53,882 bases of DNA. Source: Rhodopirellula sp. Its GTDB lineage: Bacteria; Planctomycetota; Planctomycetia; Planctomycetales; Planctomycetaceae. The stretch is taken from assembly GCA_013203845.1 (NCBI GenBank), contig JABMPE010000074.1, positions 1 to 53,882 of the forward strand, written 5' to 3'. The notes under the pieces are model-generated. The model ran no database searches. It saw nothing but the letters and a program-made list of their open reading frames with translations, and was not told where the DNA came from. Shown here piece by piece: positions 1-9,589 of this stretch (the stretch's first letter is position 1; the number at the start of each line of letters is the position of its first letter). The position numbers and the translations under genes were made by a program.

Positions 1-1
1 A

Positions 2-313
2 TACGAGATCGAGCGAATGTCTGAACTGCTGAATGCTGACGCAAAGAACGAACTTGACTTCCTGATCGTCTGCCGTGCCGAAGAGCAGGCTCGAGTGAGT
101 TACGACATGGGCGTGTCGTCGCACCGCTTGAATTTGCTGGTGGCATTTTTCTTCCCGATGGCAACGCTGTCGTCGATTTTCGGGACCAACCTCATCCACG
201 GTTTCGAAGATAAACATGCACCGTGGCTGTTCCTGCTGATGCTCGTCACTGGCCTGCTGTTTGGCCTGATCCTGACTCTGGCGATCACTCGCAAAGGCAG
301 AGACAGGAATTAG
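2..313 (+). CDS. CorA-like divalent cation transporter, C-terminal part (cut by window edge)
   Basis: The reading frame is open to the left edge, so only the last ~103 residues are visible; the tracked ATG at 17 is probably internal. The fragment shows the end of a cytoplasmic helix, then two hydrophobic segments (from about LNLLVAFFFPMATLSSIFG and WLFLLMLVTGLLFGLILTL) and a short basic tail. That is the CorA/MIT layout: a long helix, TM1, a short periplasmic loop, TM2. CorA proteins carry GMN at the end of TM1; here the equivalent is GTN (IFGTNLIHG), a substitution at the ion-selectivity loop. The assignment is inference from topology and this loop. Substrate (Mg, Co, Ni or Zn) cannot be told. 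It ends 25 bases before the convergent phosphatase gene. Confidence 0.6.
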   Translation, partial: YEIERMSELLNADAKNELDFLIVCRAEEQARVSYDMGVSSHRLNLLVAFFFPMATLSSIFGTNLIHGFEDKHAPWLFLLMLVTGLLFGLILTLAITRKGRDRN

Positions 314-338
314 CCGCGGAAACTCCCAACGCAGCGCC

Positions 339-1811
339 TTATGCCAGGCAGCGGACGATGATTGCCGACATGTCATCGGCGATGTCTTCCGAACCGACGA
401 ATTCGCAAACCGCAGTTCTCAGTTCTTCGATAATCTGAGCTCCGGGCAGTGAGCGATGGTCTTTGGCAAACTGCAATGTTCGGCTGAGGCTGAACAACTC
501 GTTGTCGACAGTGTGCGCTTCCTGGAAACCATCAGTCGGCACAAACAGCATGTCGCCGGGTTCGAAAGCGACTCGAAAACTGGTGTTGATAATCGTATCG
601 GGGATCAGGCCGAGCGGCAGACCGGTACTCTTCAGCGTTTCAATTTCCCCGCTCGCTCTCAACAGATAGCCGTTGTGGCCGGCAGAAGCGAATGTAAAGC
701 TGCGGTCAGCCGGATCGATTCTTGCCAGAAACAGTGTGACGAACCGGTGTTCTTCGAGATCGCCCGAAAGGAACCGATTAGCGAGCATCAGAATCTCTCC
801 CGAATGCGGTCGCGTCGTTGCGACAGCACGCAGGTACGCCCGCAGTTCGGCCATCAACAGAGCCGGTCCGAGGCCATGTCCGGTGACATCTCCCACAACG
901 GTTCCCCAGCAACCGTTTTCCATCGGAATGAAATCGAAGTAGTCGCCCGCCGTTTCTTTGGCCGCGTAAACCGCTCCGGCAATATCGAAACCCGGCACGT
1001 TGGGCGCTTCGCGTGGAAACAGTGCCTGTTGAACATGACGCGCGGCGTCGAGTTCTTCCTGCATCCGTTTCTGAGTGCTCACATCAAGCGAGATGCCGAT
1101 CGTCCCGATGATATTCCCACCCGCGTCTCTGAGCGGCTCCACGTGGACCGACAACGTCCGGCCACGCCAGAAGAACTCGATCGAAACCGGCTCACCACGA
1201 ACAGCCCGTTGATGTGCCGCGATCGGGGGGTATCGCTCGTCGTCGGTTTCGAAGAAATCGTGCAGCGTCCTGCCGACGAGTGATTCGCCGACCTCGTTGA
1301 TCAGGAAGTTGCTCGATGGCGGTGTAATCCGAAGTTCAACGTCCGTTGTCCACAGGACAGCCGGCAACTGCTCGGTAATGAGTCGCATGCGGTCGTTACT
1401 CTGACGCTGCATTTCAGCGGCACGCTGACGTTCGATCGAGTATCGAATCGCCCGTGACAACAGGCTGCCGTTGATCTCACCTTTGACGAGATAATCCTGC
1501 GCTCCGACCTGCATCGCCTCTAAAGCCTTCTGCTCGTCAGCCAGACCGGTCAGCACGATAATAGGCGTTGCCGGAGAAGCGGCATGAAGTTTTCGACAGG
1601 TATCGATACCAAAACTGTCTGGCAGGTTCAAATCGACAAGGACGATGTCGAGTGGCTGCGATTTCATGACCGCGATGCCGTCGGCGAGCGTATCTGCGAC
1701 CTGAATCTGGTAATCCGCCGAGCGGATCTGCTGGAGATAAATCTCAAACAGCTCAGCATCTGACTGGCTGTCTTCAACCAGTAACAGACGGATCCGGGGA
1801 GGTGTTTGCAT
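339..1811 (-). CDS. Receiver-PAS-PP2C (SpoIIE/RsbU-type) serine phosphatase
   Basis: A response regulator with a phosphatase output, the type that usually dephosphorylates an anti-sigma antagonist in partner-switching pathways. From the chosen start (MQTPPRIRLLL) there is a receiver domain at about 5-125 with acidic pocket VEDSQSD and phospho-acceptor in VLVDLNLPD (~residue 58), a PAS domain at ~150-255, a short coiled linker, and a SpoIIE/PP2C domain at ~275-490. The metal-binding motifs are all present: AGDYFD, GDVTGHG, PTDGFQEA and DDMSAII, so activity is likely. The longer tracked start (1889) adds 26 residues without homology; neither start has a clear ribosome site. Two other signalling genes near 45-49.5 kb carry receiver domains, one with an RsbW-like kinase, a possible but unlinked counterpart. 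Confidence 0.9.
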   Translation of the reverse strand: MQTPPRIRLLLVEDSQSDAELFEIYLQQIRSADYQIQVADTLADGIAVMKSQPLDIVLVDLNLPDSFGIDTCRKLHAASPATPIIVLTGLADEQKALEAMQVGAQDYLVKGEINGSLLSRAIRYSIERQRAAEMQRQSNDRMRLITEQLPAVLWTTDVELRITPPSSNFLINEVGESLVGRTLHDFFETDDERYPPIAAHQRAVRGEPVSIEFFWRGRTLSVHVEPLRDAGGNIIGTIGISLDVSTQKRMQEELDAARHVQQALFPREAPNVPGFDIAGAVYAAKETAGDYFDFIPMENGCWGTVVGDVTGHGLGPALLMAELRAYLRAVATTRPHSGEILMLANRFLSGDLEEHRFVTLFLARIDPADRSFTFASAGHNGYLLRASGEIETLKSTGLPLGLIPDTIINTSFRVAFEPGDMLFVPTDGFQEAHTVDNELFSLSRTLQFAKDHRSLPGAQIIEELRTAVCEFVGSEDIADDMSAIIVRCLA

Positions 1812-2088
1812 TTCAAGGCCCGTGACTCTCGTGTCGTCAGCTCCCATTCGGAGCGAAAACTCTGGCAGGAACGAACTAACTGGCAGCATTCAGAGAAAAC
1901 TAATCCCGTCGGTGAGCGCCAATGTGACAGAGTTCCATTCTGATCTGACGGGGTGGCACGTGGTATTCATAGCAGCGTACACGGCACGGCAACGGTTCGC
2001 CACGAATGCGTTTGTACCTGGCAGAAATCTGTGGTCTGCCACGAATTGCTGCTTGACACGTACTGCGAGGGTTCCGTGACAATCACGC

Positions 2089-3639
2089 TTACTGCCGAAG
2101 TGTTCCAACGTCCCGCGCGCCGGTCCCCTGAATCTTCAGCCGACTGTCACCGAGGTCAGCTCGGATTTGTTCGCCGTACTTCTGCAACCGGACAACGACT
2201 TCCGGAAACCGGGCAGCAAGATTGGTCGACTCGCGAATGTCGGCTTCAAGATCATAAAGCTCTGTGCCGGTTTGTTTCTGAGTGTACGGCCCCGGCAGAC
2301 CGTCTTTACCTGGTTCACCGGCCAGCGTCCGATATCCGTGCGGAAAATGCAGCTTCCATTTACCGCTGCGGACAGCCTGCAGTTCGCGGCCCCAGTACAT
2401 CGCGTAATACTCATGCGGAGACGTCGCATCCTTCTGCCCGGACAACAACGGCCAGATGTTCTCACCATCGATCTTGTGCTGCGGGAGCGGCGCTCCTGAA
2501 AGGTGAGCCAGCGTCGGCAGAATGTCGATGGTGGCAGCCACTTCGCGGCACACCAGCCCTGCTGGAATCCTGCCTGGCCAGCGAGCGATGAACGGCTCGC
2601 GACAACCACCATCCCACATCGTGCCCTTACCTTCTCGAAGCGGCAAAGCCGAGCCGCCGTGATTTCCGTATGCAAGCCACGGACCATTATCCGACGTGAA
2701 GATCACCATCGTGTTCTCATCGAGACCATTTTTCTTCAACGTTTCTAAAATCTGTCCGACCGACCAGTCGATCTCCATGATCACGTCGCCGTACAGGCCG
2801 CGTTTGGATTTGCCCTTGAACTTGTCGCTGACATACAGCGGAACGTGCGGCATCGAGTGCGGCACGTAGAGAAAAAACGGCTGCTCCCTGTTTTTCTCGA
2901 TGAACGACACGGCACGCTTGGTGTACCACGTCGTGAGGTGCGTCTGATCTTCCGGTGTCACTTTCGGATTGACGATCTTCTCGCCATCGATCAACGGCAG
3001 GCTCGGCCACTTCTTCAACCGCTCCTGCATTGGCAGATGCAGCACGTTTGGATGGTAGGGCCACATGTCGTTTGAATAGGGCAGTCCGAAGTAATCATCA
3101 AACCCGTGCCGGGTCGGCAGAAACTGAGGATGATGTCCCAGGTGCCATTTCCCATAGATCGCAGTCGCATAGCCCTTCTGCTTGAGCACTTCTGCAATGG
3201 TCATCTCGTCATCGTGAATGCCGATATTGGCCTGCGGCCCGAGTGCTCCCAGAATTCCCACGCGAACGTTGTAGCAGCCGGTCATCAACGCGCTTCTCGA
3301 AGCCGAACACACGGCCTGAGAAACATAAAAGTCGGTGAAACGGGCACCTTCCGCCGCCATGAGATCAAGATTAGGAGTTTCGATATCCGGCGACCCGAAC
3401 ACACCAACGTCCTGGTAACCCTGATCGTCGGTAAACACCACGACAAAATTCGGCGGTCGACCTTCCTTCGATGCAGCCAGCGTCACCGTGCTGAACAACA
3501 GGCATTCTGCAAGTACCGCCAGCGCAATCGCCGCTGTACTGACCAGCCAACGCCGTGAAATCCCACACTGTGAAATCCTGCACCGGGCAGCCCTGGCATA
3601 AGTCTGGTCGACACGACTGACGTCGATGGGCTGACGCAT
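2089..3639 (-). CDS. Secreted formylglycine-dependent sulfatase
   Basis: Hydrolyses sulfate esters, probably of sulfated polysaccharides outside the cytoplasm; the organism group is rich in such enzymes. The start MRQPIDVSR is chosen because AGGGA lies a few bases upstream; the 49 residues before it in the tracked ORF look non-coding. Residues ~30-55 form a hydrophobic export segment ending near VTLAASKEG. The catalytic core begins [12 protein letters not shown] (metal-binding DD). The formylglycine motif is [11 protein letters not shown], with Cys near residue 110, i.e. C-x-A-x-R rather than the textbook C-x-P-x-R. GKWHLGHH and TSDNGPW supply further active-site and metal ligands. About 516 residues, a normal size. 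No sulfatase-maturing enzyme is nearby. Confidence 0.93.
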   Translation of the reverse strand: MRQPIDVSRVDQTYARAARCRISQCGISRRWLVSTAAIALAVLAECLLFSTVTLAASKEGRPPNFVVVFTDDQGYQDVGVFGSPDIETPNLDLMAAEGARFTDFYVSQAVCSASRSALMTGCYNVRVGILGALGPQANIGIHDDEMTIAEVLKQKGYATAIYGKWHLGHHPQFLPTRHGFDDYFGLPYSNDMWPYHPNVLHLPMQERLKKWPSLPLIDGEKIVNPKVTPEDQTHLTTWYTKRAVSFIEKNREQPFFLYVPHSMPHVPLYVSDKFKGKSKRGLYGDVIMEIDWSVGQILETLKKNGLDENTMVIFTSDNGPWLAYGNHGGSALPLREGKGTMWDGGCREPFIARWPGRIPAGLVCREVAATIDILPTLAHLSGAPLPQHKIDGENIWPLLSGQKDATSPHEYYAMYWGRELQAVRSGKWKLHFPHGYRTLAGEPGKDGLPGPYTQKQTGTELYDLEADIRESTNLAARFPEVVVRLQKYGEQIRADLGDSRLKIQGTGARDVGTLRQ

Positions 3640-4026
3640 GATGATCCCTGCTATTCTGCAACGAGTGATTCGGGGGTTATCCGGGATGTGCTGCGACGAA
3701 CTTCGCCGCGACGTTACAGGACGATCTGCAAAAGGCCATGAGCACCGTGAACCTGAGCGGCCCCGCTTTCTGTAACACAGCAGCACGATGCCGCAGAAAC
3801 TTCCGTCGCATTGTTGTGGTCTGATTTCGTAGGGTCAAATCGTTCTTCTGCCCTTCAGGCTACCATTGGTATTCCGGGGCGGATGAGAAGTTCCATTCTT
3901 AAAGAATGCCGGTGCCGAAGTCGGTTCGGGATACATCATAAGTCGTCGTCCCTGAAAAAGCCGGTGCGTTTTTGCGGTTCATTTTCGGGCGAGGGTTTCC
4001 AGGTGGTGGCGACTTTCTGGCGGTTA
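3640..4026. other. Intergenic stretch next to IS remnant; no gene seen
   Basis: No frame here has a believable protein. The right half probably holds decayed sequence downstream of the transposase fragment (minus strand), because the homologous reading breaks down after GHDYQGEATIH. The plus-strand ORF 3811-4563 crosses this region and the two pseudogenes antisense and looks like a shadow. Confidence 0.5.
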
Positions 4027-4290
4027 TCAGGCGGCGATTCGGCCAGGACTGCGGACAATTCGGGGTGTTGGATGAATGGTCGCCTCGCCCTGGTAATCGT
4101 GACCGCGATAGCCTTTGTCGACGAAGGCGTTCGTGACTCGGATCTTTGTGATCTGTTCGGTCGTGGCGATCGCTCTGGCCAGTGTGTGTCCGTCATAAGG
4201 ATTGCCTTCGCACAGATTGATGCCGGCGATCCAGTTGCCGCGATTCGTTGTCGTCACCGACACCTTCTGACCGAATTCATACCGCTTGTA
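4027..4290 (-). pseudogene. IS5-type transposase fragment (degraded)
   Basis: In the minus frame the peptide reads YKRYEFGQKVSV, then GNPYDGHTLARAI, then VDKGYRGHDYQG. These are characteristic successive blocks of IS5-group DDE transposases (the central beta strands, with the catalytic Asp of the DKGYRGH block). Only ~70 residues of a protein that is normally 400 or more are recognisable. The N-terminal third is missing, and after GEATIH the frame runs into unrelated sequence and stops; no C-terminal catalytic Glu block is visible. No terminal inverted repeats were found. It abuts the truncated DUF389 gene read in another frame, so it probably marks an old insertion followed by deletion. Confidence 0.75.
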
Positions 4291-4489
4291 CGCCGCCGAC
4301 GGTGGTCTGCTGGGCGAGCTGGAGGGCTCGGATGGCTTGAGGTCGTTCGGCAACAAGAACCCGCGTCAGGCGATGCGTGTCAGTGTGCGACTCCTGCCAG
4401 ATGCCGATTGCCTGGAAATTATCCAACAGTTCAGGAACCGAGTGACACTGGTCAACAGGCAGAACGATCTCAACAAGTCGAATGGCCAT
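4277..4489 (-). pseudogene. DUF389 / TIGR00341-like protein, N-terminal remnant
   Basis: The first ~57 residues (MAIRLVEIVLPVDQ ... RVLVAERPQAI) look like the N-terminal ferredoxin-fold part of DUF389 membrane proteins, which normally go on for 300-450 residues with several TM helices. Here the frame ends after 70 residues, the last few coinciding with the transposase fragment in another frame, so all membrane segments are gone. The start is well supported: GGAAGGA sits about 7 bases before ATG, inside the end of the preceding gene, and the gap to that gene's stop is only 3 bases. It therefore was the distal gene of an operon with the Zn-ribbon protein. The family call rests on a short segment and is moderately sure. 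Confidence 0.6.
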
Positions 4490-4492
4490 TTT

Positions 4493-4837
4493 CTATTCCT
4501 TCCCAGGCCTGTCGTCTGCCTGACGCGATACCTCGGTTACCTGGGCGTCAAGGAATTCGGTGACCGCCTGGAAGCCATCGACCGCTTCCTGTTTCACCCG
4601 TTCGAATTCACCAAGGAAATCACGACCGCTCTCAGAAGCGGCAGAGTCCTGGGAATGCAGCCACGATTCGATCCCCTTGCCGTGGTGGTAATACTCCCGG
4701 AGCCGATATCGCGCGACGAGTTCACCACAGTCAGCACAGCGGACGTAAACCATTTGCGACTGCCCTGGCTCACGCACCAATAGATTGCACATGTTCGGAG
4801 ACAGACATGCCTGACACTGCTGCAGATGGACTTCCAT
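4493..4837 (-). CDS. Small Zn-ribbon-like hypothetical protein
   Basis: A 114-residue soluble protein of unknown function. Near the N-terminus it has two CxxC-type pairs, CQAC ... (MC) ... and RCADCGELVARY, suggesting one zinc ribbon or knuckle, followed by YYHHGKGIESWL and an acidic helical tail. I start at MEVHLQQC because AGGA lies ~10 bases upstream of it; the tracked Met three codons earlier has AGGA almost touching it. It lies 43-52 bases after the anion symporter gene and 3 bases before the DUF389 remnant, all on the minus strand, so the three probably formed one transcript. I do not recognise a named family. Confidence 0.72.
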   Translation of the reverse strand: MEVHLQQCQACLSPNMCNLLVREPGQSQMVYVRCADCGELVARYRLREYYHHGKGIESWLHSQDSAASESGRDFLGEFERVKQEAVDGFQAVTEFLDAQVTEVSRQADDRPGKE

Positions 4838-4889
4838 AACTCGCATTTCCTGAACTGTGACCGCCGTAACGAATCGTGCGACTGTTATC

Positions 4890-6266
4890 TCAGAACAGCC
4901 CGACGATACTCCACCACCAGTACCCCGTCGTGAATGCTAGAACCGTGCCTGTCAGAGTGATGATCAGACCGGGCTTCAACATGTCATCCGTCGTCAGTTC
5001 GCCCGATCCGAAGGCCATCGCGTTGGGTGGTGTGGAAATCGGCAATGGCATCGCCAGCGAACAGGCAAATGCCACTCCGATCATGACAGGAGTCACCAGG
5101 GACACGCTCAGTCCCATCGCGATCGGCATCAGCAGATTCGCCGCAGCGGTATTGCTCATCACCGATGACATGACCATTGCGAGGACACCAAACAGGATCA
5201 TGACCACGAAAACACTGGAATCACGCAGCGGGATATTCTGAACGATCCAGTCGCCCATCCCGCTGACGTCGATGGCTGTTCCGAGACAGGCTCCACCACC
5301 CATGACCAGCAGCACATCCCACGAAAGAGCCCGCAGGTCTTCGACGTTCAATAGCTTCAAACCGAAAAACAGGACGAGCGGAATCAGAGCGACAGTCCCG
5401 GCCGAGTGTCCGTGCCATTCCGTCGTCATCCATCCGGCAACCGTGATCAACGCGCCCAGCACAACAATCCACGATCGCAACGTCAGCCTGCGTGGTGGAC
5501 CGGCTTCCGGAAGTGTGATCTCGCTTTGCTGACCACGAAACAGCAGCATCAGAAGCGCCCACGCGACCGCCAGCATAACGACGACACCGGGCACACCCAC
5601 CAGCATCCACATCCAGAACGTTGGAGCGAGTCCCGCCTGCCGCATGAACTGCATGGCGATCGCATTGGGAGGACTGCCAACAGGAGTTCCAAGGCCTCCC
5701 AGATTCGCAGCAAACGGAATACTCAGCACAATGGCTTTACGATATGCGTCTCCCGGCGGCAGGCTTCGAACGATGGGCAGGCACAGTGCCAGCATCGTCG
5801 CGGCCGTGGCCGTATTGCTCAGCCACATCGACAGCACTGCGGTGACAACCATCACGCCAACCAGCAGTCGCGGAACCGAGCGTCCGGTTCGTGAGATGAT
5901 CGCCCGAGCGATCCTGTCATCGAGCGCAAACTTATGCAACGCTGAAGAGAGCACGAACCCACCCAGAAACAGCAGGATGATGTCCGAGAAAAATGGCGAC
6001 AGAAACTCGCCTGCCGTCACCGACTTCCCTGTGGCTTCCAGTACAGGCCGCAGCCACACCAGACTCAGCAGCAGCACGACGAAACTGGTGACAAACAGCG
6101 GTACTGCCTCGGTGACCCACAGTGTCGCCGCCGTGACAAGAATCACCGCAGCAACCCTGGTCGGAATGTCCATCCCCAGCGGCGATTCCATCACCAGTAG
6201 AGTCAGTCCCAACACCGTCGCGCTCGAAAGTACAACGTTCTTCCATGAGATTTTTCGGTTCGACAA
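4890..6266 (-). CDS. DASS/SLC13 family Na+-coupled anion symporter (dicarboxylate or sulfate)
   Basis: An inner-membrane carrier of about 458 residues with ~11-12 hydrophobic segments. Both DASS signature pairs are present: SNTATAATM (~residue 147) with GSPPNAIA (~200), and SNTAAANL (~372) with STPPNAMA (~415). These SNT/xPPN repeats form the two halves of the sodium and substrate site in VcINDY-type transporters, so function as a Na+-driven importer is likely. The distinction between C4-dicarboxylate, phosphate and sulfate cannot be made by eye. The longest frame begins with TTG, preceded by GGAGG only ~5 bases away; no in-frame ATG occurs before the first TM helix, so TTG is favoured. Nearby sulfatase would fit sulfate handling, but it is a separate gene and this is only suggestive. 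Confidence 0.93.
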   Translation of the reverse strand: MSNRKISWKNVVLSSATVLGLTLLVMESPLGMDIPTRVAAVILVTAATLWVTEAVPLFVTSFVVLLLSLVWLRPVLEATGKSVTAGEFLSPFFSDIILLFLGGFVLSSALHKFALDDRIARAIISRTGRSVPRLLVGVMVVTAVLSMWLSNTATAATMLALCLPIVRSLPPGDAYRKAIVLSIPFAANLGGLGTPVGSPPNAIAMQFMRQAGLAPTFWMWMLVGVPGVVVMLAVAWALLMLLFRGQQSEITLPEAGPPRRLTLRSWIVVLGALITVAGWMTTEWHGHSAGTVALIPLVLFFGLKLLNVEDLRALSWDVLLVMGGGACLGTAIDVSGMGDWIVQNIPLRDSSVFVVMILFGVLAMVMSSVMSNTAAANLLMPIAMGLSVSLVTPVMIGVAFACSLAMPLPISTPPNAMAFGSGELTTDDMLKPGLIITLTGTVLAFTTGYWWWSIVGLF

Positions 6267-6540
6267 TTCGCCTCCGTCACAAGGGACGCTGACTCCACCG
6301 TTCCACTATTCCGAAAACCTCGACTGGAACGTCTGACATTTGCGTCGATCGCATGTTCCATACCGCACTGCACTGCAGCGAGAAAGCAGTCAGGAACCAG
6401 CAACATCCCGAACAGACCAGTCCGGAAAGTCTGTACCACGCCACGGTCAATCAGCCACGAAACCGCTTGCTTCAACACCTTCCAGTGTTATTAAACCCGG
6501 CAGGACCACATGGAAACGCTGCTCCTGAAGTATCAGCAGT

Positions 6541-6819
6541 TTACTTGTCATGGCTCTGGATGGCTTTGCCGATTCGCTTGAACCCATCGCCGATTTCGCT
6601 TCCCAACTGCTTCAGGGTTTGCCATACGTCACCCGACGTTTCACCAACGGCGTCTTTGACGGGCTCATACTTCGAGCACAGCTTTGACAGCTTCATGTCG
6701 AGTCGATCCCACTCCTCGCGCATCTCCATTCCGGTCAGATGTATCTTGACCGAGAGTTCATCACGCTGTTGTTTGAGTGACGTGATCAGCTCTTCGATCC
6801 TTTGAGGTTCTTCCGACAT
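6541..6819 (-). CDS. Small charged helical hypothetical protein
   Basis: A 92-residue protein, almost entirely predicted helix (RIEELITSLKQQRDELSVKIHL ..., then KLSKLCSKYEPVKDAVGE ...), with no TM or signal sequence. Start MSEEPQ is supported by AGGAGAG seven bases upstream; the tracked ORF start 43 codons earlier lies inside the spacer after the ATPase gene. The heptad-like pattern suggests a coiled coil or a small bundle. It lies 82 bases after the P-type ATPase stop on the same strand and may be co-transcribed. Function not recognised. Confidence 0.65.
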   Translation of the reverse strand: MSEEPQRIEELITSLKQQRDELSVKIHLTGMEMREEWDRLDMKLSKLCSKYEPVKDAVGETSGDVWQTLKQLGSEIGDGFKRIGKAIQSHDK

Positions 6820-6901
6820 TCTCTTTCTCTCCTGATTGATGGGTACTCTATCAGTCGTTCCGCTCAACACTCGGTCAGGTTCGCGGGCTCGCTGAAAGTC
6901 T

Positions 6902-9589
6902 TCAAGGCTGCAGCGTCCGGCGTTTCCAGTTCCATTTGTGAATCTCAATTCCGGCTAAGACTGTCAGAGCCAGACATAACAGGGTCAACCACTGCAGCAT
7001 TGATACCGGTTCGGTCGACAACAGCTTTTGCCCCATTGGTGAGTAAACAGCAGCAACGTGGATCAGGAAGGCGGCTGCAGTCCCTGTGATCAGGATCGGA
7101 CTGCGGAACGGAGACATGACAAACGCTGATTTTGTTTCCGATCGACAGTTTCCGATATGCACGTTTTCGAACAGTACCATCAACAGCAGCAGGCCGTTGC
7201 GTGCTGAGGTTTCCGTCCAGCCGTTATTCAGCATCCAGTAAAATGCCGCGAATCCGACCACTCCAATAATGACAGCGCCAATCAGGGTGCGTTCAATCAT
7301 CAACCGGTTGAAGATGCGTTCGCTGGGTGGACGAGGCTTACGGCGGAGTGTGTCACCTTCCCCCGGTTCAAAGGCCAGTGCCACGTCCTGAATTCCGTTG
7401 GTCACCAGATTCAACCACAGCAACTGAACGGGCAGCAATGGAAGTGGCGTACCGGCAATGACGGAAAGCAGAACGAGAATCAGTTCCGCCGCACCGGTCG
7501 AAACCAGCAGATAGATTACTTTCCGAATGTTGTCGTAAGCGATCCGACCTTCGTCGATGCCCGCCACGATGGTGGCAAAGTTATCATCGCTGAGAACCAG
7601 TTCCGCAGCTTCGCGCGCGACATCCGTCCCGCCTTTACCCATCGCGACGCCGATATTCGCTGCCCGCAACGCAGGAGCATCGTTGACGCCGTCGCCAGTG
7701 ACAGCGACGAAGTGGCCGGCCTCCCGAGCGGCATTGACGATCTCCAGTTTCTGTCGCGGCGACACTCGCGCGAAGACGCGAATTCGTCCGACAATCTCAC
7801 GCAGTTCTTCCGGAGTTTTCTCCAGCAGTTCCTGGCCGGACATCACCTGCTCATCGCTGTTCGCCATGCCAAGCTCTCGGGCGATTGCCAGAGCGGTCAC
7901 GCGATGGTCACCGGTGATCATCGTTACGTCGACTCCTGACTCGTGACAGTCTTCGACAGCGTCCCGGACTCCAGGTCGGAGCGGATCGATCATTCCCACG
8001 AATCCCAGGAACCGTAGTTCTGTGGGTTCCGGTGGAGCATGATCTGACGTCAGCCCGGCCGGCGCGTCGCCTTCAGCCAGTGCAAGGACGCGATAACCGC
8101 GAGCGGCCATTAATTCGGCCTGCTTCAGGCGTTCGGCTTTTCGATCAGGCTCGCCGCACATCTCAAGTGTGCGTTCTGGAGCGCCCTTTACAAAAGCACG
8201 CACCTGGCCGCCGAGGTTGTGATACGTCGCGGCATACTGCCGTTCAGATTCAAAAGGAATCTGGTTGACCTGCGGGTGGGCTGCCAGAGCTTTTTCATGG
8301 ATCCAGCCGAGCTTATGCCCCAACGACAGAAAGGCCACATCGACGGCGTCGCCGCGCCATGCCCAGCTTCCATTTGTGTGACGCAGGTCTGCCTCATTGC
8401 ACAGCACTGCCGCTCGGGCCAGGCCTTCGAGCTGCGGATGATCGCCGGGTTCCACTGACCGACCATTCAGCAGCACGTCTCCGGAAGGAACGAACCCTTC
8501 GCCGGTAATCTCAAAAGTTTTCCCGGCGGGAAGGAAGACCTCGCGCACTGTCATCGCGTTGACCGTAAGTGTTCCGGTCTTGTCCGTCGCCACAAGGGTG
8601 CAGCTTCCCAATCCCTCGACGGCGGTCAGCTTGCGGACGATCACGCCGCGCTTCGCCATGCGGGAAGTCGCGATGGAGAGTGCCACGGTCATGGCAACCG
8701 GCAGTCCCTCTGGGATCGCCGAGACCGCCAGCGCCACAGCGAACAGAAACATCTCACTGATCAACTGTCCCCGCAGAAACACTCCGAGGCATCCAACGAT
8801 CACAGCGGCTGCGAGTACCACCGCCGCTATTACGTGAGTGAATCGCTCCATACGTTCCAGCAAAGGCGGACGGCCTCCGCGCGAAGAAACAACATCCAGA
8901 GCGAGTTGCCCGACATGTGTGGCAGCGCCCGTAGAAACGGCAATTCCCTGTGCGCGGCCTCGAGTCACCGTCGAACCGGCATACGCCATGTTCAACCGGT
9001 CGCCCAGCGAAACGTTTTCTTCTCCTGACCAGGAAGGGACTTTGACAACCGCCCGAGATTCGCCGGTCAGAAGTGATTCGTCGATCTCCAGGCCGTGAGC
9101 CTGCAGCAGCCGAATATCCGCCGGAACGCGATTGCCGGATTCCAGCCAGATGACGTCTCCAGGTACGACCTCTTCCGCGTCAATTTCGCTGACGTCACCA
9201 TTCCGCAGAACGGACGCCCGGATACGCATCAAATTCTGCAGGGCCTGAGCATTCTGTTCGGCCCTCCATTCCTGATAACCACCGATCGCCGCATTCAGGC
9301 ACAGCACAGCCGCAATAAACGCTGCGTCGGTTGGTTCATTGATCGCCAGTGACACTACGGCGGCCAATCCAAGAATGTAGATCAGCGGGCTGCGAAACTG
9401 CCTCAACACAATCTGCCACCACGCCGGCGGCGGACGATGCGGCAGCTGATTCCGGCCATACTCCGCCAGTCGCGAGGCGGCCTCGGCCGAAGTGAATCCA
9501 GCAGTTGTGGTTTTCAGCGTTGTCGCCAGAGATGTGCGATCCAAAGAGTGCCACGCCCGACGCTCCTGCTCTCGCGTTGTTACTGACAT
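6902..9589 (-). CDS. P2-type cation-transporting ATPase (Ca2+/SERCA-like subgroup)
   Basis: An 895-residue membrane pump. Seen in order: N-terminal cation-ATPase domain; TM1-2; actuator domain with the TGES loop (LLTGESRAV); TM3-4 with the AIPEGLP cation-site motif; phosphorylation site DKTGTLT (Asp ~336); nucleotide-binding region with KGAPERT; MITGDH; hinge TGDGVNDAPAL; and six C-terminal TMs including NLVTNGIQDVALAFEP. PEGLP in M4 places it among P2A/P2-like pumps. M6 has NLVTN where SERCA has NLVTD, so calcium specificity is uncertain; Mn, Na or K are possible. ATG is preceded by AAGGAG at good spacing. A truncated universal-stress protein gene lies divergently upstream, a neighbourhood seen with such ATPases. 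Confidence 0.93.
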   Translation of the reverse strand: MSVTTREQERRAWHSLDRTSLATTLKTTTAGFTSAEAASRLAEYGRNQLPHRPPPAWWQIVLRQFRSPLIYILGLAAVVSLAINEPTDAAFIAAVLCLNAAIGGYQEWRAEQNAQALQNLMRIRASVLRNGDVSEIDAEEVVPGDVIWLESGNRVPADIRLLQAHGLEIDESLLTGESRAVVKVPSWSGEENVSLGDRLNMAYAGSTVTRGRAQGIAVSTGAATHVGQLALDVVSSRGGRPPLLERMERFTHVIAAVVLAAAVIVGCLGVFLRGQLISEMFLFAVALAVSAIPEGLPVAMTVALSIATSRMAKRGVIVRKLTAVEGLGSCTLVATDKTGTLTVNAMTVREVFLPAGKTFEITGEGFVPSGDVLLNGRSVEPGDHPQLEGLARAAVLCNEADLRHTNGSWAWRGDAVDVAFLSLGHKLGWIHEKALAAHPQVNQIPFESERQYAATYHNLGGQVRAFVKGAPERTLEMCGEPDRKAERLKQAELMAARGYRVLALAEGDAPAGLTSDHAPPEPTELRFLGFVGMIDPLRPGVRDAVEDCHESGVDVTMITGDHRVTALAIARELGMANSDEQVMSGQELLEKTPEELREIVGRIRVFARVSPRQKLEIVNAAREAGHFVAVTGDGVNDAPALRAANIGVAMGKGGTDVAREAAELVLSDDNFATIVAGIDEGRIAYDNIRKVIYLLVSTGAAELILVLLSVIAGTPLPLLPVQLLWLNLVTNGIQDVALAFEPGEGDTLRRKPRPPSERIFNRLMIERTLIGAVIIGVVGFAAFYWMLNNGWTETSARNGLLLLMVLFENVHIGNCRSETKSAFVMSPFRSPILITGTAAAFLIHVAAVYSPMGQKLLSTEPVSMLQWLTLLCLALTVLAGIEIHKWNWKRRTLQP

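Noticed and set aside
3300-3320. Sulfatase CSASR as an inactivating change
   Set aside because: C-x-A-x-R is an accepted formylglycine motif variant and other active-site motifs are intact, so loss of function is not inferred.
3811-4563. 250-residue plus-strand ORF
   Set aside because: Crosses the IS and DUF389 relics antisense; no recognisable protein and no ribosome site.
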